Source of the DNA: Deltaproteobacteria bacterium
Lineage (GTDB): Bacteria; Desulfobacterota; Desulfobacteria; Desulfobacterales; Magnetomoraceae
Reading direction: 5' to 3'
DNA: 46,885 nucleotides
Assembly: GCA_002753725.1 (NCBI GenBank)
Contig: PEAL01000003.1
Coordinates: 1-46,885, forward strand
Shown: positions 34,191 to 44,052 of the stretch, piece by piece
Position numbering within the stretch: position 1 is the first letter of the stretch
How the letters are laid out: every line of letters starts with the position of its first letter
Notes under the pieces: model-generated
Told to the model about the DNA's origin: nothing
What the model saw: only the letters and a program-made list of their open reading frames with translations
Database searches by the model: none
Program-made: the position numbers and the translations under genes

Positions 34191-35222
34191 CTATTCAATA
34201 TCAGTCAAATGTATTTGAGAATTATTTTCAATATTTTTGTTTGCTTTTTTACCTAAAACTTTGTCTATCTCATATGCTAAAAAACTACCTGTTCCAGGTC
34301 TTTTGACCCAAATATTTTTGGAAGAAAATATTTCTCCCTTTTTTATAGGCATAATTGAAACAACAGAAGCATAAGCAAAATCAATAACAGGTTTTTCTTC
34401 TGGAAGTATATTTTTACTGCCATTTAAAGCCTGAAAAACAGCCATTGATCCTTTAACGAGTTCAGATAACTCATTAGGGGTAAGAGAAATAGATATATCT
34501 GGGCCAGACCAGTCTTTTGTTAAAGTAAAATGCTTTTCAAATACGCATGCACCATAAGGAATTGCCCCTAAACATGTATATATACCAATTGAATGGTCAC
34601 TGAGTCCGACAGGTACATCAAAAGCCTCATAAAGTTCTTTAATTGCAGGCAACCTGACTTTATCATAGGGGGTAGGGTACATAGATGTACAATGCATAAG
34701 CATTAAAGGAATATTTTCCTTTTTAATAACTGAAACAGATTTTTTAATGGATTCAAGATCATTCATACCTGTTGAAAGAATTATAGGTTTCCCCATTTTT
34801 GCGATATGTTCAATCAGAGGTATATTGTTGCACTCGCCTGACCCAATTTTAAAAGCTTCTACATTCATTGCCAATAATCTATCAGCGGCTTCTTTTGAAA
34901 ATGGAGTACATAAATAAAGAATACCTCGTTTATCGCAATAGTTCATTATCTTAATTTCTTCATCTTCTGTAAGCTCGCACCTTTTAATAATATCCCAAAG
35001 TCTTTCATCTGAAATTTCACCAGGTTTCATATCAGTCGGTATCATTTCTTTTTCAGTTATATGACATTGAAACTTTATACAGTCAGCACCTGATTCTATT
35101 GCAGCATCAACAAGTTGAATCGCTTTTTTGAAATCTCCCTCATGATTAATTCCCGCTTCAGCAATGATAAAAGGAATCTTATTTGGGCTAATTTTTCTAT
35201 CACCTATCTGGAATTCTTTCAC
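34191..35222 (-). CDS. neuB: Nonulosonic acid synthase (NeuB/LegI family)
   Basis: The 343-residue enzyme condenses phosphoenolpyruvate with a hexosamine to make a nine-carbon acid. It has the TIM-barrel start IIAEAGINHEGD (19-30), conserved KIGSGE and LSDHSIG segments, and a C-terminal SAF domain with VKRPGTGS. The start is GTG, supported by AAGGAG seven bases upstream. It is the first gene of the four-gene nonulosonate module. Family members make sialic, legionaminic or pseudaminic acid; the neighbours favour legionaminic acid. Confidence 0.92.
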   Translation of the reverse strand: MKEFQIGDRKISPNKIPFIIAEAGINHEGDFKKAIQLVDAAIESGADCIKFQCHITEKEMIPTDMKPGEISDERLWDIIKRCELTEDEEIKIMNYCDKRGILYLCTPFSKEAADRLLAMNVEAFKIGSGECNNIPLIEHIAKMGKPIILSTGMNDLESIKKSVSVIKKENIPLMLMHCTSMYPTPYDKVRLPAIKELYEAFDVPVGLSDHSIGIYTCLGAIPYGACVFEKHFTLTKDWSGPDISISLTPNELSELVKGSMAVFQALNGSKNILPEEKPVIDFAYASVVSIMPIKKGEIFSSKNIWVKRPGTGSFLAYEIDKVLGKKANKNIENNSQIHLTDIE

Positions 35223-35241
35223 GAATCTTCTCCTTTTGTTA

Positions 35242-37161
35242 TTAAGTATCTAAAAAAACTGCGACTTGCATAATATTATGAAAAAGGCCTACATCTTTTT
35301 CAGAAAGTTTATTGGACAGATATGATGCTTTCATTTCTTTTATATAATTTTGGTCAAAAATTGGGTGCTCTAAAAAGGCCATCTTAGACTTATCCGCCAA
35401 TATTGATTTATAATATTCAGTAAGCGTAGAATTACACATATAAACATGATATAAATGGGGAGTATCCGGGTATACTTCTGTCAAATATGAGTGCGGGGTT
35501 CTTGATATTATATGATAAGGGAAATCAGGTCTTTTTTCTATAAGTTTTTTTAGAGGATATTTTACTGAATTCATTTCGAGACCTCTCCCCCAAGACTCCG
35601 GCATTGTTTCTAAAAATTTAAAGAGTTTTAAATCAATAAATGGTAATGAGGGTTTTAAGCCTAAATCTCTGATGCTGCTATAAACCCTCATTATATTACT
35701 ACCTTTTAGCCAGTACCTACAATAAAGCCTTGATAATATAGAATATATGTTTGATTTTTTAATGTTTTGTATTTCATCCTGAAGGTTTATTTTAATTATA
35801 GAAATATATTTCTCAAATTCATTTTTATCAAAAAAATTGGGTCTACTGTTTCCTACAAGAGGTAGTCTGTGTGATGAAAAGAGGAATGCATAGAAAAAAT
35901 GAAAAATTCTTTCAGAAATATCTTTATAATTGATTTTTGATTGTTCTAATCCATTATGCCATTTAAATATTTTATAGATCATATCATCTTCATAAATATT
36001 TTTTTGAATTTTATCAAAAAAGGTTGGGCCATACAAAAAATTTTTCATTTTATCAGCATATTCAGCAAAATTTCTATCTGGATAGTTTATGGATATATAT
36101 TGAGAAAAACCAAAGTTATGAACAGAGTCACATCCTTCACCATTAAAAAATGCTACATTGTTTCCAAATGAAGATTTAAGAGTTTCAACGAAATGATAAT
36201 AATGGTGGCTTAACACAAAAAGATGGTTTTGCCTGATGTTGTCCATATATTTAATATAAGAATCTAAAAAATCATTGGATGAAGGATCAATCGTATGCCG
36301 GCAAAGATTGACATTATAGTTTTTTGCTATTTCTTTTACTTTTTCAATTTCATATTGATTAAAAATTCTTCCATCTCCAAGTGATAACTCAAAACAGGCT
36401 GCATAAATATTTTTTTGAGATGTCAAAGATGTTAACATATCTAATAGAAGTGTTGAATCCCAACCACCTGAACAAGAAACAATATTTGTTGCATTGCTTT
36501 TACGGCTATCAATTGAATTGATCAGTATGTTCTCGTAATCATCAAGGTTTGCATCAGTATAATCGTTTATTTCGGGAAAGGAATTCTTTTTTTCAATATG
36601 GACTCCTGATGAATTAAATATAAGCATTTGATTAAAACCGAGGCGATTAATATTTTTGTATATTGTTTCTTCATCCAGGCAATAATTTTGTGAAACAATA
36701 TTTCCTAAGGCAGACATATTAATTTCATTACCTGCAAACTTAATTAAATTTTTTGTAAGTAATGTAGAGCCAACAACATTGTTATTTTTTATTGTATAGA
36801 AAAGATTGATTCTATTAAAAAAATCTCCGTATACAACAACATTATTGTTTTGTGCTGATAATCTTATAATAATATAGTGCCCTTCGAGCTTATTTTTAAT
36901 ATCGCAATCATCCAATACATTAAGATTCAAAAAGCTATGAAGTGTTTTCTTGATGTCAGTATCAGCCAATTTCGAAATAATGGAATTATTTTCAATATAA
37001 AAGAATTCACCGATTAAAAATACCTTATCACCATTATCAAGATTTAATTCATATATAGGAAGATTACTGTCAAAAAGACTAAAAAGTTTGCTACCCACAT
37101 CAAATGTGTATAGAGCGTTCGGATACTTATTTGAGTCAAAGATAAATAGTTTTTTTTCCAT
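35242..37161 (-). CDS. Asparagine-synthase-like amidotransferase lacking the glutaminase cysteine
   Basis: The 639-residue protein has an AsnB-type synthetase domain with a pyrophosphate loop SGGWDST (231-237). The N-terminal 200 residues keep an Ntn-hydrolase-like outline but begin MEKKLFIF, so the Cys2 nucleophile of class II glutaminases is absent. It might use free ammonia, another amine, or a partner glutaminase. Similar genes in O-antigen clusters amidate sugar acids. AAAGGAGAT is a strong ribosome binding site. It lies between a radical SAM gene and the synthase gene. Confidence 0.8.
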   Translation of the reverse strand: MEKKLFIFDSNKYPNALYTFDVGSKLFSLFDSNLPIYELNLDNGDKVFLIGEFFYIENNSIISKLADTDIKKTLHSFLNLNVLDDCDIKNKLEGHYIIIRLSAQNNNVVVYGDFFNRINLFYTIKNNNVVGSTLLTKNLIKFAGNEINMSALGNIVSQNYCLDEETIYKNINRLGFNQMLIFNSSGVHIEKKNSFPEINDYTDANLDDYENILINSIDSRKSNATNIVSCSGGWDSTLLLDMLTSLTSQKNIYAACFELSLGDGRIFNQYEIEKVKEIAKNYNVNLCRHTIDPSSNDFLDSYIKYMDNIRQNHLFVLSHHYYHFVETLKSSFGNNVAFFNGEGCDSVHNFGFSQYISINYPDRNFAEYADKMKNFLYGPTFFDKIQKNIYEDDMIYKIFKWHNGLEQSKINYKDISERIFHFFYAFLFSSHRLPLVGNSRPNFFDKNEFEKYISIIKINLQDEIQNIKKSNIYSILSRLYCRYWLKGSNIMRVYSSIRDLGLKPSLPFIDLKLFKFLETMPESWGRGLEMNSVKYPLKKLIEKRPDFPYHIISRTPHSYLTEVYPDTPHLYHVYMCNSTLTEYYKSILADKSKMAFLEHPIFDQNYIKEMKASYLSNKLSEKDVGLFHNIMQVAVFLDT

Positions 37162-37172
37162 AATAATCTCCT

Positions 37173-38603
37173 TTATTGGTTAAAAATATATCCCCAGTTT
37201 TTACTAATCATGCTTTTATAAAAACTTTCAAGTTCTTCATTAGCTAATTTAAACAGTCGGTTTGCAGTTTCGTTATTCAAATTAGTCATATTAACTGGAA
37301 TTTGATCTAAAGAGTAATCCTTACTCATATACTTATTAAAAAAATCTTCATCAGATTTTATTAGCTGGTTTGATTTACAATATTCATACAGTTTACTTCC
37401 CGGAAAAGGAATACATCCAAATAATTTTTGCGTGCAATATTCACCAAAGGTCAATTGTTTTACTAAGTCTACAGTATCATGAAGTGTTTTTTCATCTTCC
37501 CCGGGTTGGCCAAACATAAGCCCATATTCGCAGTAAATATTAAATTCCCTGGTAATGGCAATCGCTTTTATTATTTGATCAATTGTAATTTTTTTGGGAA
37601 TATTATCTAAAATTTTTTGATTTCCTGACTCTATTCCATAAAAAATTGATACACATCCGGACTTTTTCAATAACCTTAAAATTTCTCGATTAACGACATT
37701 TATTCTTCCTGTTATATGATATTTAAATTTAATATTGCGATTCAGTATTTCTTCACAAAATTCTTTAACCCTTTTTTCACTTACCATTACAAGATCGTCT
37801 AAAAAAATAAAACCATTAACATTATACTTATCAACGATAAATTCTATTTCATTGAGAATATCAAAAACAGGTCTTGATCTATAGACACAAACCCTATAAC
37901 AAAAATTACAATTATAAGGACATCCCCTGCCTGTCGAAATGGTCATAACTCTATCATGTTGATGAAAGGGATGAAATTTAGGGGCAGTGATATATTTTTC
38001 AATGGGAAATAAATCCCATGAAGGCCATCCAATTTCATCTTTTGTTACATTCTTGGGAATACATGGTGGGCCTGTATGATGAAAATCATTATCTCTGATA
38101 AAAGCTATTCCTGGTACATTTAATAAATCTTTAGCCTTAACAATGGCATTCATTAATACTGGTATAGTAAATTCTGATTCTCCAATAACAGCAATATCCG
38201 CTTTGGTAATTTTTAGGACAAATTCTGGTATAGGAGAAGGTAAAGGGCCACCAAGTATAATTAATGCATCTTCCACACATTCGCGGATCAATTGACAAAT
38301 CCGAATCACTTCTTTTATCATCGGATACATGGCGCCAATTGCAAATATTTTTATTCCACTTTGAATTAATATTTTCGCAATTTCAATATCATTATAAGAC
38401 CATATATCGCAAGATAATACACTAACATTTATGTTACACCTTAACATTGCAGTTGCAACATAAGCATCACCAAGGCCCATAATTTTTTTTCTATAAAAAT
38501 CATTTGGTTTTATCAGCATGACTTTCAGGCCATTAAGATCAGGGTAATCTATTGTTGTTTTAGTATAAAATGGATGCGTTTCAGATGTGTCTTTTTTTTT
38601 CAT
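37173..38603 (-). CDS. B12-binding radical SAM protein
   Basis: The 476-residue protein has an N-terminal cobalamin-binding-like Rossmann domain (about 25-165) and a radical SAM core with the 4Fe-4S cysteines C228, C232 and C235 in GRGCPYNCNFCYR. Extra cysteines near 239 may matter. Such enzymes methylate or rearrange unactivated carbon. Within a glycan cluster it may C-methylate or modify a sugar or lipid carrier; that is inference. It ends 11 bases before the amidotransferase gene. No good ribosome binding site precedes the ATG. Confidence 0.88.
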   Translation of the reverse strand: MKKKDTSETHPFYTKTTIDYPDLNGLKVMLIKPNDFYRKKIMGLGDAYVATAMLRCNINVSVLSCDIWSYNDIEIAKILIQSGIKIFAIGAMYPMIKEVIRICQLIRECVEDALIILGGPLPSPIPEFVLKITKADIAVIGESEFTIPVLMNAIVKAKDLLNVPGIAFIRDNDFHHTGPPCIPKNVTKDEIGWPSWDLFPIEKYITAPKFHPFHQHDRVMTISTGRGCPYNCNFCYRVCVYRSRPVFDILNEIEFIVDKYNVNGFIFLDDLVMVSEKRVKEFCEEILNRNIKFKYHITGRINVVNREILRLLKKSGCVSIFYGIESGNQKILDNIPKKITIDQIIKAIAITREFNIYCEYGLMFGQPGEDEKTLHDTVDLVKQLTFGEYCTQKLFGCIPFPGSKLYEYCKSNQLIKSDEDFFNKYMSKDYSLDQIPVNMTNLNNETANRLFKLANEELESFYKSMISKNWGYIFNQ

Positions 38604-38641
38604 TGGTAGTTAATTAACCTTTTGAAAATAATTTTATTAAG

Positions 38642-39604
38642 TTATGAAAAGATGTTTCCTAACCGGGGCAGATTTTTTTGGTACCATTTAATTGAGAGAT
38701 CCATACCTTCTTTAGGATTAACATCAGGTTTCCAGAAAAAATCATTATAAATTTCTGAAATATCAGCCTTTGACAATTCTACAATGTTAGTAGAATAATC
38801 AATCCTTTGTTTATCTGTGAGCAATTGAGTACAAAGATTCTTTTCAATTAATTCAATAAGTTCTAATAGAGAAAAAGATTTCCCATGTCCAATATTATAA
38901 CAAGAAAAATTTGACTTCAATGGTGAAAACATTAATAATTCTATTGCACTTATCAGGTCATCTATATAACAAAAATCTTTTTTAATATTTCCTATTTCAG
39001 GGTGCACACTTCCTTTGGTTAATGCCTGAAATATTAGTGTAGGAATAATAGCTTTTGAAAGTTGATTCGGTCCATAAGTATTAAATATTCTTAAAATAAC
39101 TACAGGTAATGCATAATTATTTGCGTAACATTCGGCCCAATTTTCCACACCTTTTTTTGTGAGAATGTATGGTGTAGTAGTATTGTTAATAGTATCTTCA
39201 ACTTGTTCTTTTCCTATTTTATTTGGGTAAACTGATGCGCTTGATGCTAATAGTATTCTTTTTATTTTAAATAATCTGGAACATTCTAAAATATTAAGTG
39301 TGCCAAGTAGATTTGTATTAAAAGTCTTTAATGGGTTTTTAATGCTAAAATTATTATCGTTAAGAGCTGCAAAATGAACCACACAGTCAAAAGAATCAAA
39401 AAAATTTTTAACATTTTCTATAAGTCTAATATCACAATGAACTTGATTTATATTCGGTTGGTTAACATAAGGAAATTTGTTTTTATGATAAAAAAGGGTC
39501 AATTTTAAGGTGGGGTACTTTTTTAGTAGCTTTTCCAACAGATTACGTCCAATAAAGCCGTTTGAGCCAGTAATCAAAATTTTCAGGGTAGCCTTATTAT
39601 TCAT
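38642..39604 (-). CDS. NAD-dependent epimerase/dehydratase (extended SDR)
   Basis: This 320-residue protein has the nucleotide motif GSNGFIG (13-19), the SSASVYP active-site strand (121-127) and the catalytic Y146-xxx-K150. It would epimerise, reduce or dehydrate a nucleotide sugar. It overlaps the preceding oxidoreductase gene by eight bases, so the two are coupled. It might act as a 4-reductase or epimerase; the reaction cannot be fixed. Confidence 0.87.
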   Translation of the reverse strand: MNNKATLKILITGSNGFIGRNLLEKLLKKYPTLKLTLFYHKNKFPYVNQPNINQVHCDIRLIENVKNFFDSFDCVVHFAALNDNNFSIKNPLKTFNTNLLGTLNILECSRLFKIKRILLASSASVYPNKIGKEQVEDTINNTTTPYILTKKGVENWAECYANNYALPVVILRIFNTYGPNQLSKAIIPTLIFQALTKGSVHPEIGNIKKDFCYIDDLISAIELLMFSPLKSNFSCYNIGHGKSFSLLELIELIEKNLCTQLLTDKQRIDYSTNIVELSKADISEIYNDFFWKPDVNPKEGMDLSIKWYQKNLPRLGNIFS

Positions 39605-40577
39605 GATTCATATACCCAAAAATTTTTTCACCAACGCTTAAATTTTCTATAGCTTCATCAATAGAGCATAATGATTTTCTACTTAGGCAATTAATTTTAA
39701 AAAAAGTTTTAACCTGTTCAAGTAAACCTGGTTTTAAGCCTTCAGGTTCTTCTGTAAGTTCAACACTATTAATACAGATACTGTTTTTTTCTTGAACAAA
39801 TAATTTTTCTAAAGGGGATAGAATGAGTTTATGCTTTTTTGTATTTAACTCTATTTTCCAATTTCCAGCACCATCCCAATTCGATAAATAACTAAAAAAA
39901 ACATTTTTTTGAGTAATTCCAGATCCGCAGAATATTGAGCCACTTTTATGCCAATGTAAATGACCTTTTCGTAAAAAATCAGATTTTTCTATTTTTCCTG
40001 CAAAATGTATAAAAAGGTCTATTACATGAAGAGAATTAAGAATTCCCCATCTATTTAGCTCTAAATCGGTATATCCTTTTAAATCTTTGGCTTTCATTAT
40101 TCTTTCTTCAATTTCTGTAAAATCAAAAAAACAAGAAATTAAGCCTCCATCATCATTTATTATCTGTTTTGCCCGATATATGGAATTGTAAAACCTTCTG
40201 TTGTAAGCAATGAATATTTTGGCATTATTCCTTTCTGATTCATCTTGAATTTTTTTGAGATCAACTGATGATAATGCGCCAGGTTTCTCCAAAAGAATAT
40301 TTTTAAATTCGTTAATAAACAGTTGTTGCGTCACACTTTGAAGATTAATTGGGCTTACACATACTATTGCTGAATCAAAAGTATTGTCTAAATTTTTTGG
40401 AATTTCAGCATTCCATTGACAATGAATATTGTATTTATTGTAAAATTTTTCTGCTGTTTCTTTTGTGCGTGTTACAGCAAGAATATTATCTTTCTCAAAG
40501 CCGAGATACAGTAAGACTTTGGTATATTCTTCAGCCATAGCACCAGCGCCAACGAGCAATATTTTCTTTCTCAGCAT
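39597..40577 (-). CDS. Gfo/Idh/MocA-family oxidoreductase
   Basis: The 326-residue protein has an N-terminal Rossmann fold (LLVGAGAMAEEY at 6-17) and the family EKP motif in LLEKPGAL, followed by an alpha/beta substrate domain. It would oxidise or reduce a sugar or nucleotide sugar with NAD(P). The unrelated-looking GAGAMAE loop suggests a divergent subfamily. It overlaps the SDR gene by eight bases. Confidence 0.85.
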   Translation of the reverse strand: MLRKKILLVGAGAMAEEYTKVLLYLGFEKDNILAVTRTKETAEKFYNKYNIHCQWNAEIPKNLDNTFDSAIVCVSPINLQSVTQQLFINEFKNILLEKPGALSSVDLKKIQDESERNNAKIFIAYNRRFYNSIYRAKQIINDDGGLISCFFDFTEIEERIMKAKDLKGYTDLELNRWGILNSLHVIDLFIHFAGKIEKSDFLRKGHLHWHKSGSIFCGSGITQKNVFFSYLSNWDGAGNWKIELNTKKHKLILSPLEKLFVQEKNSICINSVELTEEPEGLKPGLLEQVKTFFKINCLSRKSLCSIDEAIENLSVGEKIFGYMNHE

Positions 40578-40631
40578 ATTTTATTCTTTCTTGGCCAGTT
40601 TTCTATAAAAAATCTTATTGTAATAGTATTT

Positions 40632-41612
40632 TTAAGTTATTGAAAATTCTGTCTTTCCAGTTGTTTCTAATGCATCAAATAATAGTTCGTGAGAAATATT
40701 AGATTCTTCAACTTTTGGTAGAAAACATTTTTTCTCTCCTTTTAAACTATACAACCAGTTTTTAGTATTATCAGGGAAGGAAATTGTTTCGACTGGATTA
40801 ATTAATCTGCGTTCATAGTCAAAACCATAAAGATAGTTTTCATTATTTGATTGTTTACTTCGTTCATAAAATATCCCTAAATTTTCTTTTCTATCTAATA
40901 AAAAAGAACTGTGATTTTTGGTCAGAGTTAAAGATAATGGTGCGGAGCTTTCTGCCCAAGAATCCATAAAAAGTTTAGAGTTTTGTGAAAGTTCAATAAC
41001 AATGGTGCCACCGTAATCAATAAAATTCTTTCCTCTTCCTGATTTAATCGGGACAGTATTAATATTGCTATATAGTAATTTAGTATTTTCTTTTTTTGAG
41101 TGAGACAAAAAAACAGCTAAATCAATCCAATGAATCCCATTGCATGCAAGGCCAAATGCGCCACCAACGACTGCCATGTGGAATGGAGACTTGTCAATGT
41201 GAAGTTCCTGAAACAAAGGTAATTCTCTAAAAGGATGATTACTCCTTATATTCAAATGATTATCAAGAGAAGCATTAATAATTTCTTTAACTTTATTTCT
41301 TGATTGTTCAATGGGTTTTTCTATTAAAATATTATAAATTTTTCTTTCAAGTAGCTTAAAAAAAATTTCTTTTCTTCCATTTGCTGTTGAAGATATGATT
41401 CCGGCATCAAAATTTGAATTGGTTGGAATATTATCAATAGAAGGGTAAAATAAGACAGAACCTTCGAATTGACAATTTATTAATAAATTTTGGGCTTCTT
41501 TTTTTATTTTTTTTATGTTTGGATCAACAACAACTATTTGTGAACATACTTTGAAAGCTCCAACAAGATGTTTGAGTCCCATTCTTCCTGCACCAATAAT
41601 AAGCAAATTCAT
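40632..41612 (-). CDS. Second Gfo/Idh/MocA-family oxidoreductase
   Basis: This is also 326 residues, with IGAGRMGLKH (6-15) and the EKP motif in ILIEKPIEQ. It is only distantly similar to the next gene and so is not a recent duplicate. AAAGGAG lies eight bases before the ATG, and the 83-base gap upstream contains a TATAAT-like box on the minus strand, so an internal promoter is possible. Nucleotide sugar substrate is likely but unidentified. Confidence 0.83.
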   Translation of the reverse strand: MNLLIIGAGRMGLKHLVGAFKVCSQIVVVDPNIKKIKKEAQNLLINCQFEGSVLFYPSIDNIPTNSNFDAGIISSTANGRKEIFFKLLERKIYNILIEKPIEQSRNKVKEIINASLDNHLNIRSNHPFRELPLFQELHIDKSPFHMAVVGGAFGLACNGIHWIDLAVFLSHSKKENTKLLYSNINTVPIKSGRGKNFIDYGGTIVIELSQNSKLFMDSWAESSAPLSLTLTKNHSSFLLDRKENLGIFYERSKQSNNENYLYGFDYERRLINPVETISFPDNTKNWLYSLKGEKKCFLPKVEESNISHELLFDALETTGKTEFSIT

Positions 41613-41695
41613 TTATCCACTCCTTTAACTATTATATTATAATTGGAAGAATAAAAATTTTTTAATGTCGTACTCTCATCTAAATAATTTTTTTA

Positions 41696-43009
41696 TTATA
41701 CGAATAAAGAAGATATCAAGCGGTTCTTTAATGATTCTAAAGTATCAGAAATTCCTTTGTCGTTTTTTAAAGACTGTTGAAGAAAGACGTCTTCATCTTT
41801 TGTCAAAGGTTCATTTTTAAGCCCACTATTTAGAAGAAGCTGATAAGATTTTTCCATAAAACTAGTCTCAAAAATTTCAGGGATTTTTTTAGGTATTGTA
41901 TTCAGTAATTTATTTGCTAAAATTTTTCTTAATTTTCTTAAAGAGACAATCATATAGTAATTTTGTGGAAAAGATTTATATTTTTGAATTATTTTTTCTA
42001 GTTCTTGAATAAAAAAAGAAGACTCCCATTCAATTCGATCTGAAAAGGGATCAATAGCCCTATGAACAGGTAAAAAATCAGTATAAAATGGATGAGAAGG
42101 GTGCAATAATTTATTAATGGAGATAAGTTCATCTGTAAACATAGAATGCGTCGTACTTGCAGTGATTATGTAGTGAAATACAGCCTGTTTAACCGTATTC
42201 ATTGCGCTTTCTATAGTTATATTCTCATATTTTGCTAATTCTTCAGCAATATATTGTCTGAATCTACTATAATGTAAAGACCAGTTGTTATCGGCAATCC
42301 AATCGTGTAATTGATATGTTGGATGAAAGTTTGTACTTCTTTCAGAATGTACTTGTCTAACCATATACAAACTTGGTATTTTTTTACATTTACCCTGAAT
42401 GATTGATAAGCACGAAGGAAAAAGTTCTCCAAATCTGAATTCAAGATTAAGTTCAGAATTTCTTTTCAAATTGTCTTTTAGGTCTGAAGTTCTATGAACG
42501 GAATACCATGTCGGGCTATAGTTTTTAAGATGCTCAAGCAACCTTTGTGATGGCGAGTCATGTTCAATTGTTTTTAGGTGTTCACAATTTATACTTTTTA
42601 TTTTTCCGTAGTATAATCCAGATTCTATTCCAAATAATGTTCCAACACCTTGTACTGTAGAGTAATCTTGATTCTTTTCTAAGAAATAAACGGCTTTATT
42701 TAGAGCATTAGGTATAGGAAAGTCATCATCTGCAGCAAATACAGCATATGGTGTATTTACTTTTTGTGCTGCAAGAGCAGTTTTTTGATACCCTCCAATT
42801 TCTTTATCATAAATATCGTGGTCAATGTCAAGTTGAGAACTTAAATTTTTAACTAAATGAATATTTTTTTGCAGGTTTTCAGGTTGGCTACTATCAGCAA
42901 TAATTATATAATAATCAAATTTTATTGACGTCATATAGTTTAACAATCTGTTAAGAAATCTATTCCGAGTAGCATAGGTTGGAATTATTATTGTTAATAG
43001 TTCTTTCAT
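41696..43009 (-). CDS. Glycosyltransferase (GT-A, family 2-like)
   Basis: The 437-residue protein starts with LLTIIIPTYATRNRF and has a DDD metal/nucleotide motif (D94-D96 in FAADDDFP), which is characteristic of GT-A enzymes. The C-terminal two-thirds are unlike the common O-antigen transferases and resemble the TIGR00180-type family as I recall it. It would transfer a sugar during glycan assembly on the cytoplasmic face. AAAGGA precedes the ATG. Confidence 0.8.
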   Translation of the reverse strand: MKELLTIIIPTYATRNRFLNRLLNYMTSIKFDYYIIIADSSQPENLQKNIHLVKNLSSQLDIDHDIYDKEIGGYQKTALAAQKVNTPYAVFAADDDFPIPNALNKAVYFLEKNQDYSTVQGVGTLFGIESGLYYGKIKSINCEHLKTIEHDSPSQRLLEHLKNYSPTWYSVHRTSDLKDNLKRNSELNLEFRFGELFPSCLSIIQGKCKKIPSLYMVRQVHSERSTNFHPTYQLHDWIADNNWSLHYSRFRQYIAEELAKYENITIESAMNTVKQAVFHYIITASTTHSMFTDELISINKLLHPSHPFYTDFLPVHRAIDPFSDRIEWESSFFIQELEKIIQKYKSFPQNYYMIVSLRKLRKILANKLLNTIPKKIPEIFETSFMEKSYQLLLNSGLKNEPLTKDEDVFLQQSLKNDKGISDTLESLKNRLISSLFV

Positions 43010-43030
43010 AGTAGAAAGTCCTTTTTAGTT

Positions 43031-44029
43031 TTAATCTATTATTGTTGCTGTTGTTCCAAGAGAATCATGATTAAACTTGTATCGTACTAAGTCATATTGG
43101 CTTAATAATTCTTTTATTATTAACTGATGGTCATTTTTTTTTGCGAAAATGTTTAAAAAGCCCCCTCCACCGGCTCCTGAAATTTTTCCTCCATAAGCTC
43201 CTTTATTATATGCAATAGCATAACATTCATCAATTAAAGTATTAGAAATTTGAGAAGCTAAACTTCTCTTCATTTCCCATCCTTCATGAATCATTGTTCC
43301 AAATCTATGCATGGTTATTGAATTATTCGAAATATTTTTTAGTAATAAATCTGCTTGTTCTCTCATTTTAATTAAGGTTTCTTGATTGGTTTGACTTTTC
43401 TGATTTTGTTCAGTAAGAACTTTTTCAGAAGGCCGTGTCATTTTTGTCCAGAATGAAATCATGTTTTCAAAAATCATCTCAATTATTTTTCCAGAATTTG
43501 AAATAGGCCTTATTGTAACGGAGCCATCTGCATCAAATCTAAAATAATTCAGTCCTCCATAGGCAGCTGCATAATGATCCTGTTTTCCCATTGGACGTCT
43601 CAATATGTTAATTTCAATGTGGGCAGCTTCTTCTGCCAGCCTTCCAATTGATGTTGAAATTCCTTTATATTTGTAAAGCGCATTTAGCAGGCCAACACAA
43701 AAAGAACTTGATGAACCAAGCCCTGAAGCACCAGGGCAATCAGCAACAGTTGTTATATAAATATTATCGGAAATGTTTAAAAACTTAAGACATTCACGAA
43801 TGATTGGATTTTTTACTTGTTCTAAATCATTAACTAATTCAACGCTTGAATAGTTTAATCTGATTTTTTCATTAAACAAAGAGCTATGTTTTTTGACAAT
43901 GACATAAATATAGCTATCAATGCTTGAGCTGATCACTGCACCATAGTTATTCTGTTGATAAAAAGAGGGGAGATCTGTTCCCCCACCACTAAAACTTATC
44001 CTTAAAGGTGTCTTTGAAATTACTATCAT
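43031..44029 (-). CDS. GHMP sugar kinase (HddA-like)
   Basis: The 332-residue kinase has all three GHMP motifs: RISFSGGGTDLPSFY (10-24), the ATP loop PGASGLGSSSS (99-109) and KISGAGGGGF near residue 290. The first motif is typical of the D-glycero-D-manno-heptose 7-phosphate kinase branch. It may phosphorylate a heptose or another sugar feeding a nucleotide sugar. No gmhA or gmhB gene is visible, so the heptose assignment is uncertain. It lies between a glycosyltransferase and a CmcI-like gene. Confidence 0.85.
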   Translation of the reverse strand: MIVISKTPLRISFSGGGTDLPSFYQQNNYGAVISSSIDSYIYVIVKKHSSLFNEKIRLNYSSVELVNDLEQVKNPIIRECLKFLNISDNIYITTVADCPGASGLGSSSSFCVGLLNALYKYKGISTSIGRLAEEAAHIEINILRRPMGKQDHYAAAYGGLNYFRFDADGSVTIRPISNSGKIIEMIFENMISFWTKMTRPSEKVLTEQNQKSQTNQETLIKMREQADLLLKNISNNSITMHRFGTMIHEGWEMKRSLASQISNTLIDECYAIAYNKGAYGGKISGAGGGGFLNIFAKKNDHQLIIKELLSQYDLVRYKFNHDSLGTTATIID

Positions 44030-44052
44030 ATTTTTTTCTTAAACTGTTTAAA

